NCBI GenBank assembly: GCA_963836015.1
Contig: CAWIIF010000015.1
Location: forward strand, 1,922,001-1,986,000
Length of the DNA stretch: 64,000 nt
Reading direction: 5' to 3'
Origin: CAWCDJ01 sp963836015
GTDB lineage: Bacteria > Acidobacteriota > Terriglobia > Bryobacterales > Bryobacteraceae
The position numbers were made by a program, and so were the translations under genes. This document shows positions 34,612-44,046 of the stretch, piece by piece. Under the pieces are notes generated by a model, which saw only the letters and a program-made list of their open reading frames with translations, ran no database searches and was not told the DNA's origin. Position 1 is the first letter of the stretch. Every line of letters begins with the position of its first letter.

Positions 34612-35501
34612 AACTTCACGAGCTCAATCATAGACGCAATCTCGCTGGAACGCTTGCTATCCATCAACGGCAATACAGTCCCGTTGCTCCGGGTATCCAG
34701 AATGGTCTTCAGATTCAATTCTCCGACCACCATCATTTCTTGATTGGCATTCCCCTCAGCCAGAATGCCGTCGCGGGAGAACGGGAAATCGCTTGGCGTA
34801 AGGATAGACGCCAAGCCGTAGTTCAACGACACTGCGGGAACCATGGGCAGCGAACCCACCGTACACGAATGAATGACGTACATCTGATTCTCAATGGCCC
34901 TGGCTTGCGCGCAATACCGCACGCGAAGATATCCCTGCCGGTCGTCGGTGCAACTGGGCACGACCAGAATGTGTGCCTCCTGGCGCGCGGCGGCACGCGC
35001 GAGTTCCGGAAATTCGACATCGTAGCAAATCGCTACTGCGATTCGACCAAAGTTCGTCTCAAACACACGCATCTGCGTGCGGGGCGAAATCTTCCACTCC
35101 TCTTTTTCGAAACGCGTCATATGCAATTTTCCCTGTGAGCCGCAGGTGCCCGAGGGGCCGAAAAAGAAGCACTCGTTGTAAACATTCTCGGCGCCATCGT
35201 CGATCACGGGAATCGTTCCACCAACGATGTACACGCCGAACCGGCGGGACAGGCTGCTTAGGACCTCACGCACCCGCGGAACCTGTCCTGCAAGATCTCG
35301 AATCTGCTCCCGTATTGGGCGTTTGACATTTCCCAAGGTCAACAACTGAACCGTGAAATATTCGGGGAAAACCACCAGTTCGCAGCGGTAATCCGCCGCC
35401 GTTTCGACCAATGACTCCACTTGATCGCGAAACTGTTCGAAGCTCTGAACAGGCCGGATGAGGAATTGAAGGGCCGCCACGCGAATCCGTTCTGGCGTCA
35501 T
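34608..35501 (-). CDS. carbon-nitrogen hydrolase (nitrilase superfamily)
   Basis: 297 residues with the Glu-Lys-Cys triad: Glu47 in FPEYF, Lys in GKLHMTRFEKEEW and Cys in AICYDVEFPE. The first strand reads IRVAALQFLIRPV. Family members cleave amides or nitriles. The subgroup that occurs with a GNAT domain has no settled substrate. It is divergent from the trehalose gene with about 98 bases between starts. Confidence 0.9.
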   Translation of the reverse strand: MTPERIRVAALQFLIRPVQSFEQFRDQVESLVETAADYRCELVVFPEYFTVQLLTLGNVKRPIREQIRDLAGQVPRVREVLSSLSRRFGVYIVGGTIPVIDDGAENVYNECFFFGPSGTCGSQGKLHMTRFEKEEWKISPRTQMRVFETNFGRIAVAICYDVEFPELARAAARQEAHILVVPSCTDDRQGYLRVRYCAQARAIENQMYVIHSCTVGSLPMVPAVSLNYGLASILTPSDFPFSRDGILAEGNANQEMMVVGELNLKTILDTRSNGTVLPLMDSKRSSEIASMIELVKL

Positions 35502-35599
35502 AAACTCTGATTGTCTCGCATTAGCCGGAACGGTGTCGCGGGTGCTCGACCCTTTTGGCCTCGCTCGTTGAGGATCCGTAAGGCGCTAGAATCAGCAGC

Positions 35600-37861
35600 G
35601 TGGGAACTGAGCCAACCGATTTGCGTGCCAGACAGATTTCGACACTTGATCGCGACCCCGCGGCTCGCCGCATCATGGTGATCTCAAACCGTCTCCCGGC
35701 CAGCCTTCGGTCGACCGCGAGCGGTTGGCGGGCGGAGAGGAGCACGGGCGGTTTGGCGACAGCCATGAACCCCATGCTAAAAAGTTGTGGAGGACTGTGG
35801 ATCGGATGGCCGGGAGAGTCTGCTCGTATTGGAGACCCTCAACGCCAGGAGATCATCGACAAGTGGAGAGCGAACGATAACCTCGTCTCGGTAGAACTTC
35901 CACCCGACACCGCGCAGCATTTCTACGAAGGTTACGCCAATCAGACGTTGTGGCCGCTGTTCCACCACTTCCCGTCACGGCTTACTTTCGACCCTGAAGG
36001 CTGGGCTGCATACAAATCGGCGAATGAGCTGTTCAGAGACGCTGTTGTCAGCCAATATCGCCAGGGCGACCTGCTGTGGGTGCATGATTACCACCTGATG
36101 TTGCTGCCGAGGCTGTTGCGAGAGTCGCTGCCAGGAGCTGCCATTGGGTTCTTCCTGCATATCCCGTTCCCGTCCTCGGAAGTCTTCAGAGTGTTGCCGG
36201 AACGCGAAGACCTCCTGGAGGGGGTGCTTGGCGCAGATCTCGTCGCGTTCCATACGTATTCGCACTTGCAGCACTTCCGAAACAGCTTGCGCCGGGTGAT
36301 CGGCAGAGAAAGCCGCTTGGATGAAGTGGACGCCGGCGGTCGGACCGTGAGGCTGGAGGCGCTTCCGATCGGGATCGCCCCCGAAGACTTTACATCGTTT
36401 CTTCAAAAGAAAGAGACTCAGCGCCATATCGAGGAATTGCGTCACAGGCACCAGGGCCGGCGCATATTGCTGGCTGTAGATCGGATGGACTACACCAAAG
36501 GGATTCCGGAGCGGCTGCGCACTTACCGGCGGCTCTTGGAGCGGCGTCCGGATCTGCGCGGCAACATCGTGTTGCTTCAGGTCGCAGTTCCATCTCGGGA
36601 GCGCATTTTCAGCTATGAAGCGCTGCGCCGCCAGGTAAACGAACTCGTAGGAGAGATCAACGGTCAATACGCGACGCCCGAATGGACCCCCGTGATGTAC
36701 ATCCGCCGCGGTCTTGCTCGCCCCGAACTGGTGGCCCTCTATGCCGTAGCCGATATCGCCTGGGTTAGTCCTCTGCGGGATGGTATGAATCTGGTCGCGA
36801 AAGAGTATGTGGCCTGCAAAGCGGATCGGGACGGCGTTCTTCTCCTGAGTGAATTCGCGGGAGCCGCGGAGGAGATGGGAGAGGCGTTGATCATCAATCC
36901 CAACGACGAAGGCCGTACAGCCGCGGTGATCGAGGCCGCGCTGGCCCTGACGCCCGATCAGCGCCACCGGAGAATGGCGGCCCTGCAGGATCGCGTGCTA
37001 CGCAATGACGTCTCTGCCTGGAGCCGGAAGTTCCTGTCGGCTTTGAAGGAAGCTTCAGATCGCCGCAGCGACTCTATTGCGGACCGTCCTGCCCCTCTCG
37101 AGGTACCGGCCATGATCGCCGCTTACAAGGCCGCCCGGCGGCGCGTACTTTTCCTGGATTATGACGGCACTCTGGTTGGCTATTTTGACCGGCCCGAAAA
37201 GGCCGCTCCTTCGAGGGATCTGCTGGACCTCGTGAACTCGCTGAGCTCCGTCGACTCGAATTCGGTCGTCATCATCTCCGGCCGTTCACGGAGCGAACTG
37301 GAGCAGTGGTTTGGCGAATTCCGCGGGCTTTGGATAGCGGCTGAGCATGGCGCCCTCCTGCGCCCGCCAGACTCAAACGAGTGGGTGCCTCTTCGCCCGG
37401 ATCAGTCCCGAAAGTGGTTGGATCGAGTCCGCCCTGTGCTCCAGCACTTCGTCGACCGGACACCCGGCAGTTTCATCGAGGAGAAAGAGTACTCGCTCGT
37501 GTGGCATTACCGCATGTCAGAGGCAACATTCAGCGACTGGTTGGCCCAGGAGCTTGTTGCAATGTTGGAGGATATGCTGGCGGAAACAGAATTGCGGGCT
37601 ATTCGTGGACGAAAGATCGTTGAGGTGCGTCCCGGTTGGTTGCACAAGGGTACAGTCGCGACGCGGGTGAAAGAGATGTGCGGAGCGGCGGATTTTGTGC
37701 TCGCGGTGGGCGACGACCGCACCGATGAGGATCTTTTTGAATCCTTGCAGCAGACGTCCTGGACCGTCCATGTGGGAACGGGCCGGTCACGAGCGCGGTT
37801 TTCTCTTGCCGCCCACTCGGATGTGATCGACGCGCTGGGCCGCATGGCCGAACGTCGCTGA
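35600..37861 (+). CDS. fused trehalose-6-phosphate synthase / phosphatase (OtsA-OtsB)
   Basis: About 753 residues from GTG 35600; ATG 35675 is an alternative but would cut the first strand (RRIMVISNRLP). Residues about 25-490 are a GT20 synthase: VHDYHLMLLP, FFLHIPFPSSEVFR, DRMDYTKGIPERL and RDGMNLVAKEYVACK. Residues about 510-745 are a HAD phosphatase: FLDYDGTLVG and GDDRTDEDLFE. Together they make trehalose from UDP-glucose and glucose-6-phosphate, a compatible solute. The fusion is common in archaea, plants and some bacteria. The mechanosensitive channel operon downstream fits an osmotic role. Confidence 0.95.
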   Translation: MGTEPTDLRARQISTLDRDPAARRIMVISNRLPASLRSTASGWRAERSTGGLATAMNPMLKSCGGLWIGWPGESARIGDPQRQEIIDKWRANDNLVSVELPPDTAQHFYEGYANQTLWPLFHHFPSRLTFDPEGWAAYKSANELFRDAVVSQYRQGDLLWVHDYHLMLLPRLLRESLPGAAIGFFLHIPFPSSEVFRVLPEREDLLEGVLGADLVAFHTYSHLQHFRNSLRRVIGRESRLDEVDAGGRTVRLEALPIGIAPEDFTSFLQKKETQRHIEELRHRHQGRRILLAVDRMDYTKGIPERLRTYRRLLERRPDLRGNIVLLQVAVPSRERIFSYEALRRQVNELVGEINGQYATPEWTPVMYIRRGLARPELVALYAVADIAWVSPLRDGMNLVAKEYVACKADRDGVLLLSEFAGAAEEMGEALIINPNDEGRTAAVIEAALALTPDQRHRRMAALQDRVLRNDVSAWSRKFLSALKEASDRRSDSIADRPAPLEVPAMIAAYKAARRRVLFLDYDGTLVGYFDRPEKAAPSRDLLDLVNSLSSVDSNSVVIISGRSRSELEQWFGEFRGLWIAAEHGALLRPPDSNEWVPLRPDQSRKWLDRVRPVLQHFVDRTPGSFIEEKEYSLVWHYRMSEATFSDWLAQELVAMLEDMLAETELRAIRGRKIVEVRPGWLHKGTVATRVKEMCGAADFVLAVGDDRTDEDLFESLQQTSWTVHVGTGRSRARFSLAAHSDVIDALGRMAERR

Positions 37862-37922
37862 TAATAGCATCCTTGCGGCGGGCGCGGTTCCCCAGCAATA
37901 CGGATAAAATGTTTCGGGTGCC

Positions 37923-39257
37923 ATGATCCGGATTTCTGCGTCGCTGATGCTCGTGTATCTGACCGGGACTTCTTGGGGAGCCGTGCGCGAGTTCCCTGTA
38001 ACGGCCCGGACCTTAGGGAACGGCATGAAAATCCTCCTCCACGAAGACCACGATATCCCAAACGTTGCTCTGTACCTATTCTTCCGAGTCGGATCGCGAA
38101 ACGAGCGGCCGGGCATCACAGGCCTTTCCCACTTCCTCGAGCACATGATGTTCAACGGCTCGAGGAAATATGGCCCCGGGGAGTTCGACCTCGTGATGGA
38201 GAAGAACGGCGGCAGTAACAACGCCTATACAACTCGTGACGTCACCGTCTACTCGGACTGGTTCTCCCGCTCCGGTCTGGGGCTTATTCTCTCCATGGAG
38301 GCCGAACGGCTCGGCAATCTCACCTTCGATCCGGCCATAATGGAGTCCGAACGCAAGGTCGTGCTGTCGGAAAGGCGTTCGACCGTCGAGAATGACAATT
38401 TCGGATTCCTCTTGGAACAGCTCTATGGCGTGCTGTATACGAAGCACCCATACCAGTGGCCTGTGTTGGGGCGGATCGCCGACATCCGGTCCTGGACGGT
38501 GAAGGATCTGCGGGAGTATTTCCAGCGGGGCTATGCTCCCAACAACTGTGTGATGGTGGCCGTAGGAGATATCAAAACCGAGGAGTTCTTGCGGCTTGTT
38601 GGGAAGGACTTCGCAGTGCTCCCGAGCCGGCGTCTCCCGCCGCCGGTCGGTCCGGCCGAACCGGCACAGCGCGACGAGTGCCGCGTGGAGGTAGTGCGGC
38701 CGGCCCACGCACCTCAGCAGTTGATCGCTTATCACGTGCCGTCCTCTGAGGATCCGGACTATTGGCCGTTGCAGATGGCCAGCGCGGTATTGACATCCGG
38801 CCGGGGTTCACGCCTGTACCGGAGGCTGGTACGTCACGACCGGGTTGCCGTATCCGTGAGTTCATGGCAACGGTTATGTCTGGATCCCGGGGAACTGATC
38901 GTTAGTCTGGATCTGGCGCAAGGAGCAAATGTTTCCGCGGCCGACCAGGCGTTGAGCGACGAAGTGGAACGGCTGAAGACATCGCCTGTCTCCAGTCACG
39001 AACTGCGCTCCGCAAAAAACAAGCTTCTTACCGACTATGCGCGCGAGCTACGTACGAACTCCGGGAAAGCGGACTGGCTTGGTACGTACGAGGTATTCTT
39101 CGGAGATTACCATAGGCTCTTCTCAGCGCCACAGGACATCGGAAAGGTCAGCGCTGCTGATGTGCAGCGCGTGGCCAGGCTGTACCTTTCTGTGACCAAC
39201 CGGACGATCGCTACTCTCAAGCCCTCGCCTCGTCAACTTCCGGAGTCTGCGAAATGA
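37923..39257 (+). CDS. M16-family zinc metallopeptidase, catalytic member
   Basis: 444 residues with a signal peptide (SASLMLVYLTGTSWGA). The inverted zinc motif HFLEH is at residues 70-74, and the downstream Glu of the family is in ESERKVVLSERRS. The second half is the inactive M16 repeat (PQQLIAYHVPSSEDPDYWPL). It overlaps the next gene as ATGA. M16 pairs of one active and one inactive subunit form a clam-shell that degrades small peptides or proteins in the periplasm. Confidence 0.93.
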   Translation: MIRISASLMLVYLTGTSWGAVREFPVTARTLGNGMKILLHEDHDIPNVALYLFFRVGSRNERPGITGLSHFLEHMMFNGSRKYGPGEFDLVMEKNGGSNNAYTTRDVTVYSDWFSRSGLGLILSMEAERLGNLTFDPAIMESERKVVLSERRSTVENDNFGFLLEQLYGVLYTKHPYQWPVLGRIADIRSWTVKDLREYFQRGYAPNNCVMVAVGDIKTEEFLRLVGKDFAVLPSRRLPPPVGPAEPAQRDECRVEVVRPAHAPQQLIAYHVPSSEDPDYWPLQMASAVLTSGRGSRLYRRLVRHDRVAVSVSSWQRLCLDPGELIVSLDLAQGANVSAADQALSDEVERLKTSPVSSHELRSAKNKLLTDYARELRTNSGKADWLGTYEVFFGDYHRLFSAPQDIGKVSAADVQRVARLYLSVTNRTIATLKPSPRQLPESAK

Positions 39258-40681
39258 AAATCGCGGGTGTCGGCATCGTTCTGGCGCTGTGCCTCGCCGC
39301 TCAGCCCGCCGCTGTCAAGCTGCCGCCTTTCACACGCGAGGTTTTGGCGAATGGAGCCGTACTCTACCTAATGCCGAAATCCGATGCGCCCCTGCTGAGC
39401 CTGCGCGCCCAGGTGCGCGGCGGCGCTGAAGCGGATCCATCCGAATTGGCCGGTCTCTCCTCCGTCGTGTCGGCTCTTTTGATGCGGGGCACTACGACTC
39501 GAACGGCCGAGCAGTTTGCATCCGCGGTCGATTATCTCGGCGCCAGCATTCACAGCTCGGTGAATCCGGAATGCAGCACGATTGCGTTGGACGTCTTGCC
39601 TTCAAATGCTTCAGCCGCTATCGATCTTTTCGCGGATGCAATGCTCCGGCCGGAGCTTGCCGAGCAGGAGGTTCGAAGCCAGCTCGGGAGAGCGGTGGAA
39701 CTGGCCCGGTCACGAAAGGACTCCCCAAGTGATGCCATCTGGCAGTACTTCCGGTCCTTTTTCTTTCGACCCCCCCACCCTTATAGCCAGCCGTTCGAGG
39801 GTGACGAATTGACACTGGAACGCATCACTCGGGCCGACGTAACGCAACACTATGCCAGGATGTATGTGGGACATAACCTTACTCTGACGGCAGTCGGACC
39901 GTTTTCCGGATCCGAGCTGGAACCGGCTCTGAGGAAGGCCTTTCAAGACTTGCCAGCAGGCAACCGTTACGAATGGCGAAAGGAGCCGCCGCTACATCGC
40001 TCGGAACCCACAAGGATGCTGCTGGTGGACAAGCCGAATGCCACGCAGACCCAATTCGTGATTGGTTTGCCCGGGATCGGCCGGACACACCCTGACCGAA
40101 TTCCGTTGTGGCTGGTCAATAACGTTCTGGGCGGCCGGTTCACGTCAATACTGAATGAACGGCTTCGCGTAGAGGCCGGTCTCACCTATGGCGCGTACTC
40201 TTACCTGGAACAGGATCGTCTGAACGGCGCAATCGAGCTCTATAGCTATACGGCGACGGCGAACACGAAGCGGACCATCGATCTCGCCCTGGGCGTTCTA
40301 CGTGCATTCGCCAAAGAGGGTATTTCGGCGGATCAACTTGCCACAGCCAGAAGGTATATCAAGGCTGCCTATCCGCCCGATAATCTTCAGACGGCAGCTC
40401 AACTTGCGACACTTCTGGCCGACTTGGAGCTGTACGGGATAGGTCGGGATGAAGTCGACAGCCTGTTTGCCCGCCTGGATGACGTGACGCTCAAGGACGC
40501 GAACCGGGTGCTAAAGCGCTATTACGAAGGGAAACAACCTGTTCTCGTCCTGATTGGGGAAGCTCAACAGATTCGCCCACAGGTACGGGGTTATGCGCCC
40601 GTCTTGATGGAAGCCTCTATCAGCGATCCCGGTTTTCAGAGACAATCGCAAAAGGCGCCAGCCGCCAACTCGAGGCGGTAA
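39254..40681 (+). CDS. M16-family peptidase, non-catalytic partner
   Basis: 475 residues with signal peptide MKIAGVGIVLALCLAAQ. It has the M16 fold (TREVLANGAVLYLMPKSDAP, then RGGAEADPSELAGLSSVVSA) but the zinc site HxxEH is replaced by SSVVSALLM, so it should not be active alone. It keeps the substrate-side RXXXY-like region (LNERLRVEAGLTYGAYSYLE). Its coupling to the active member by a 4-base overlap suggests a heterodimer. Confidence 0.92.
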   Translation: MKIAGVGIVLALCLAAQPAAVKLPPFTREVLANGAVLYLMPKSDAPLLSLRAQVRGGAEADPSELAGLSSVVSALLMRGTTTRTAEQFASAVDYLGASIHSSVNPECSTIALDVLPSNASAAIDLFADAMLRPELAEQEVRSQLGRAVELARSRKDSPSDAIWQYFRSFFFRPPHPYSQPFEGDELTLERITRADVTQHYARMYVGHNLTLTAVGPFSGSELEPALRKAFQDLPAGNRYEWRKEPPLHRSEPTRMLLVDKPNATQTQFVIGLPGIGRTHPDRIPLWLVNNVLGGRFTSILNERLRVEAGLTYGAYSYLEQDRLNGAIELYSYTATANTKRTIDLALGVLRAFAKEGISADQLATARRYIKAAYPPDNLQTAAQLATLLADLELYGIGRDEVDSLFARLDDVTLKDANRVLKRYYEGKQPVLVLIGEAQQIRPQVRGYAPVLMEASISDPGFQRQSQKAPAANSRR

Positions 40682-40702
40682 GTAGGGCGAGGATAAACTC
40701 GC

Positions 40703-41050
40703 CTATTGAATCTCCACTCTTACGGGCTCCTCGATCAACTTCGGACTCTCACCGGTCGTCAACACCATCAGAGCCAGGCGCCCGGGTTCGGTTCCGGGTG
40801 GGACTCTGAACGTGATCGAAGTGGCGGTTTCCTTGATGATCACGACCTTCGTGTCGTGTTTTCCGTCAGTCAGGTAGAGTGCGGCAATACTGGAAGCGTC
40901 AAGGTTTTCGCCCGTAGCCGTTACGATGTCGCCAGCCTGGGCATTGGCTGGTTCCACGAACCGCATATGTGGTGCAGAGGAATCAGCAATAAGGGAGGCT
41001 GGGAGGACAAATGCGGCAAGCAGGATCATTATCACAAGTAGGTTTCGCAT
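40703..41050 (-). CDS. small secreted IPT/TIG-like protein
   Basis: 115 residues from ATG 41050, which has AAGGAGA seven bases upstream (a longer frame to 41137 lacks this). The signal peptide is NLLVIMILLAAFVLPASLI. The mature part is one Ig-like IPT/TIG repeat: FVEPANAQAGDIVTATGENL, then ITFRVPPGTEPGRLALMVLT. It is probably an extracytoplasmic binding or structural module. It ends tail to tail with the M16 gene. Confidence 0.75.
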   Translation of the reverse strand: MRNLLVIMILLAAFVLPASLIADSSAPHMRFVEPANAQAGDIVTATGENLDASSIAALYLTDGKHDTKVVIIKETATSITFRVPPGTEPGRLALMVLTTGESPKLIEEPVRVEIQ

Positions 41051-41295
41051 CTGTTTCTCCTTTATTTTCAGTATACTGCCGATCGAAACGTTAGACCATC
41101 GCAGGCAAACATGAGTTGTATAGGAAAAAGGCACCATCTACCGCTGAATGAGCCCGAGTTCCAGTAGCCGGCCTTATGCGGCGCTTAAGTGGTTGAACCA
41201 GGCGAGAAGGTTCTCATCGCAGGCATGACGGAAACAGGCCAGTATCATCAGAATAGAGGCTAATGGAGGCGCAGTGGCCGAATCGACGAGAGTCT

Positions 41296-41913
41296 CTAAA
41301 CTTTGTCGCGGGCGTGATTTAGATAAATATGACGGTCGCCCCATGAGATGGATGCCACCCAGTTCGTCGAAACCAATAGTTGACCGCAGTTCAACCAGTC
41401 CCCCGTGCGTACGACGAGATAACTGAAGTGCCAATTCGCGTTGTCGATGATGAAGTCAACGACGTGTCCGACTTCGCCGTCTGTGGCCAGGACATCGTAG
41501 CCGGCCACGCCATTCGCGCTGCGAAGGTGCGGATCCTCCTCAGTGTGAACTGGGTATTCTCGATGTGGAACCGCAGGGAAGTATACACCGGACCAGTATG
41601 TTGGCCATCCGAAGTATTGGCTCATCGCGATCTCCTGCTGCCGCGATACTGGTTTCTCCGTATCGACATCTGGACTGGTTCGGACCTGCTCCATGGTCAA
41701 GTGAACGTGGAAGCACTTGTTGACCCAATCCGGTTGGTCGATGGCGGAGACCGCAATCACTACTCTTCGACGAGCCAGCCAGCCTCCTGTCTCGACTACC
41801 AGGTATCGAACGGTCCAGGTCTGGTCGTCGAAGAGAAAGTTACAAGCGGTCCCCATCTCGCCGTCTGTGGCTATGATCGAGGCGCCGGTCAGGGCGTTTA
41901 GGCTGTGGAGCAT
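41296..41913 (-). CDS. PRC-barrel domain protein, copy 1
   Basis: 205 residues from ATG 41913, with AAGGAGG just upstream. Two PRC-barrel repeats: ASIIATDGEMGTACNFLFDD at the start, and YDVLATDGEVGHVVDFIIDN in the second half, each followed by the WTVRYLVV or WHFSYLVV strand. The linker carries DVDTEKPVSRQQEIAMSQYF. PRC-barrel proteins of this type are soluble and often stress-linked. A paralogue follows upstream on the same strand. Confidence 0.88.
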   Translation of the reverse strand: MLHSLNALTGASIIATDGEMGTACNFLFDDQTWTVRYLVVETGGWLARRRVVIAVSAIDQPDWVNKCFHVHLTMEQVRTSPDVDTEKPVSRQQEIAMSQYFGWPTYWSGVYFPAVPHREYPVHTEEDPHLRSANGVAGYDVLATDGEVGHVVDFIIDNANWHFSYLVVRTGDWLNCGQLLVSTNWVASISWGDRHIYLNHARDKV

Positions 41914-42035
41914 ATTCCTCCTTAACATTCAGGAAGCCGAGCGTCAAGGCGGATTTCACCGCGGCGGCAAAAGGCTGGACTTTAAGGGTCTTCGGCAGAC
42001 CCTGAACCAGTCCTCGCTCGGCAGCAACCCTGCGG

Positions 42036-42791
42036 CTACCCGGCCGCAGGAGGCCATACGGGTTCATCCGAGTCGACCGGCCTGCCGTAATAATCGTAAA
42101 GCTGGACTTCGTACTCCCGGTTCACGGCGGCCGCCGGATCAAACTCGGGGCTCTTTTCCAGCTGATTGCGGCTCAATCGAATACACACCTCGCCGCCGGC
42201 CCAAGAGACATTCTTGATCCACCGGCTTCCCACGAGCACGCGTTTGCGAAGCCACCAGGCGCCGCCGAGAGCCACCACGATCCACCGAATCGACCAGGTT
42301 TCATCATCGGCGATGAAGTCGTCGACGGAGCCGGCGTTTTCGTCTGGGCAGTGGACGTGATAACTGCTAACCTCGCGCAGACTCCGGAGATGGGGGTCAC
42401 CATCGATCTCCTGCACAGAAACAGCAGCGACGGGCAAGGGCGGCCTCGAAATCGGCAAGGGCTCGACACTCCAATAGTAGGGCAATCCGTAGTGGGTGCT
42501 CATCGCAATCTCATGCTGCCGGGACACCGGCTTGTCTGTGTCCACATCGGGGCTCGTGCGAACCTGCTCCTGAGTCAGAGAGACGGGAAACGTGCGCGCT
42601 TGCCAGTCGGGCTTTCCCAGCATCGCAGTCGAAAGCAACACCAGGCGATGATTCAGCCATGTACCCGATTGAACCACCAGGTAACGGACCGTCCAGGTCA
42701 GGTCTTCAAAAAAGAAATCGTGCACGGTCCCCAGTTCCCCATCGACCGCCTGAATCGTGTAACCAAGGACCGTGCTAAGGCTGCGAAGCAT
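42036..42791 (-). CDS. PRC-barrel domain protein, copy 2
   Basis: 251 residues with a GAGGAGG ribosome site close to the ATG. It has the same two-repeat layout as the neighbour (YTIQAVDGELGTVHDFFFED and the second repeat ENAGSVDDFIADD) and the same linker signature DVDTDKPVSRQHEIAMSTHY, so the two arose by duplication. The second copy has an added tail (VNREYEVQLYDYYGRPVDSD). It diverges from the mechanosensitive channel operon with about 110 bases between. Confidence 0.88.
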   Translation of the reverse strand: MLRSLSTVLGYTIQAVDGELGTVHDFFFEDLTWTVRYLVVQSGTWLNHRLVLLSTAMLGKPDWQARTFPVSLTQEQVRTSPDVDTDKPVSRQHEIAMSTHYGLPYYWSVEPLPISRPPLPVAAVSVQEIDGDPHLRSLREVSSYHVHCPDENAGSVDDFIADDETWSIRWIVVALGGAWWLRKRVLVGSRWIKNVSWAGGEVCIRLSRNQLEKSPEFDPAAAVNREYEVQLYDYYGRPVDSDEPVWPPAAG

Positions 42792-42902
42792 GCATCCTCC
42801 TCGCTGCGGATTTCATCCGCCTATAGAGTCGCACATTGTACGCTATGAAAGAAGCGTGAACGCGGGCAGTCCCCGCGCCCCGCTTCAGGAGAATGTTGCC
42901 AT

Positions 42903-43982
42903 ATGGAAGGCCTATTTGAAAACTGGCGTAATTTGCTCTGGTCCGCGGGTGTGCTGTCGGGGGCAGCCGTGCTTGGACTGATCGTCCAGCGCATCTGCTT
43001 TTCGATTGCGCGGAAGATTGCGGCCCGGACCGGGAGCGCCATCGAGCAGTCGATCGTCCGTCATACATATACTCCGGCCAAGCTGATCTTTCCCCTGGCG
43101 GCACTCCTTCTGGCTCTGCCCGGTGTGCCTTTGCGGGAAACCTTGGCGGAACCGGTCCGGCACATGGTCGTGTTGGCGATCATTGCCGGGACGGCATGGC
43201 TTGTGATTCGACTGGCCAATGTACTGGATGATTTTCTGAGCCACAGGTACAGGCTCGATGTCAGCGATAATCTTGGCGCGCGGCGCATACAAACCCAACT
43301 TTACGTCCTGAAGCGCATCACCGTGATGATCATCGGAATCGTCGCATTTGGCGCCATGCTGATGACCTTTCCGAGCATTTGGAACATTGGCGCCGGGCTC
43401 TTCGCATCCGCGGGGGTGGCGGGACTCGTGGCGGGCATGGCGGCGCGGCCCGCCCTGTCCAACCTGCTTGCGGGCATTCAGATCGCCCTGACCGAGCCGA
43501 TTCGCATCGACGACGTGGTGATCGTCGAAGGCGAGTGGGGCAGGATCGAGGAAATCGGAACCACCTATGTGGTCGTTCGCATCTGGGACCTCCGGCGCCT
43601 GGTGGTGCCCCTTTCGTATTTCATCGACCACCCCTTTCAGAACTGGACGCGGACCTCCGCCGATCTGCTCGGTACGGTCTACGTCTATGCCGATTACAGC
43701 GTCCCGGTCGAAGAAGTCCGCCAGGAGCTGCATCGGATCCTGGAGACGTCGGGATGCTGGGATGGCAAGACGTGGGGGCTGCAGGTTACAGACGCGACCG
43801 ATCGCGTGCTGCAGTTGCGCGCACTCATGAGCGCCGCAGATTCGGGAACAGCATGGGACCTCCGCTGCCTGGTCCGGGAACGCTTGATTATGTTTCTTCA
43901 GGAGCGGCATCCGGGTAGCCTGCCAAAATTCAGGGCCGATATCCAGCAGACCCAGGCGGTCCATAAGTCCGCCGCGCCATAG
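42903..43982 (+). CDS. MscS-family mechanosensitive channel, copy 1
   Basis: 359 residues, first gene of a five-gene run. Four hydrophobic stretches precede the MscS pore helix and beta domain, here GLFASAGVAGLVAGMAARPA followed by LSNLLAGIQIALTEPIRIDD. The beta domain continues VVIVEGEWGRIEEIGTTYVV. CAGGAGA lies ten bases before the ATG. Such channels open on membrane tension to release solutes (family knowledge). A C-terminal domain of about 110 residues follows. Confidence 0.92.
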   Translation: MEGLFENWRNLLWSAGVLSGAAVLGLIVQRICFSIARKIAARTGSAIEQSIVRHTYTPAKLIFPLAALLLALPGVPLRETLAEPVRHMVVLAIIAGTAWLVIRLANVLDDFLSHRYRLDVSDNLGARRIQTQLYVLKRITVMIIGIVAFGAMLMTFPSIWNIGAGLFASAGVAGLVAGMAARPALSNLLAGIQIALTEPIRIDDVVIVEGEWGRIEEIGTTYVVVRIWDLRRLVVPLSYFIDHPFQNWTRTSADLLGTVYVYADYSVPVEEVRQELHRILETSGCWDGKTWGLQVTDATDRVLQLRALMSAADSGTAWDLRCLVRERLIMFLQERHPGSLPKFRADIQQTQAVHKSAAP

Positions 43983-44046
43983 CAAGAGGCAAAGCTCGCG
44001 CGATCAAGATTTGGCGCCTGCGCCAGAATATGAACGGGAGGTCGAT

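Noticed and set aside
41174..41434. 86-codon minus-strand frame overlapping the PRC-barrel gene
   Set aside because: Mostly antiparallel overlap with a well supported gene, and no domain.
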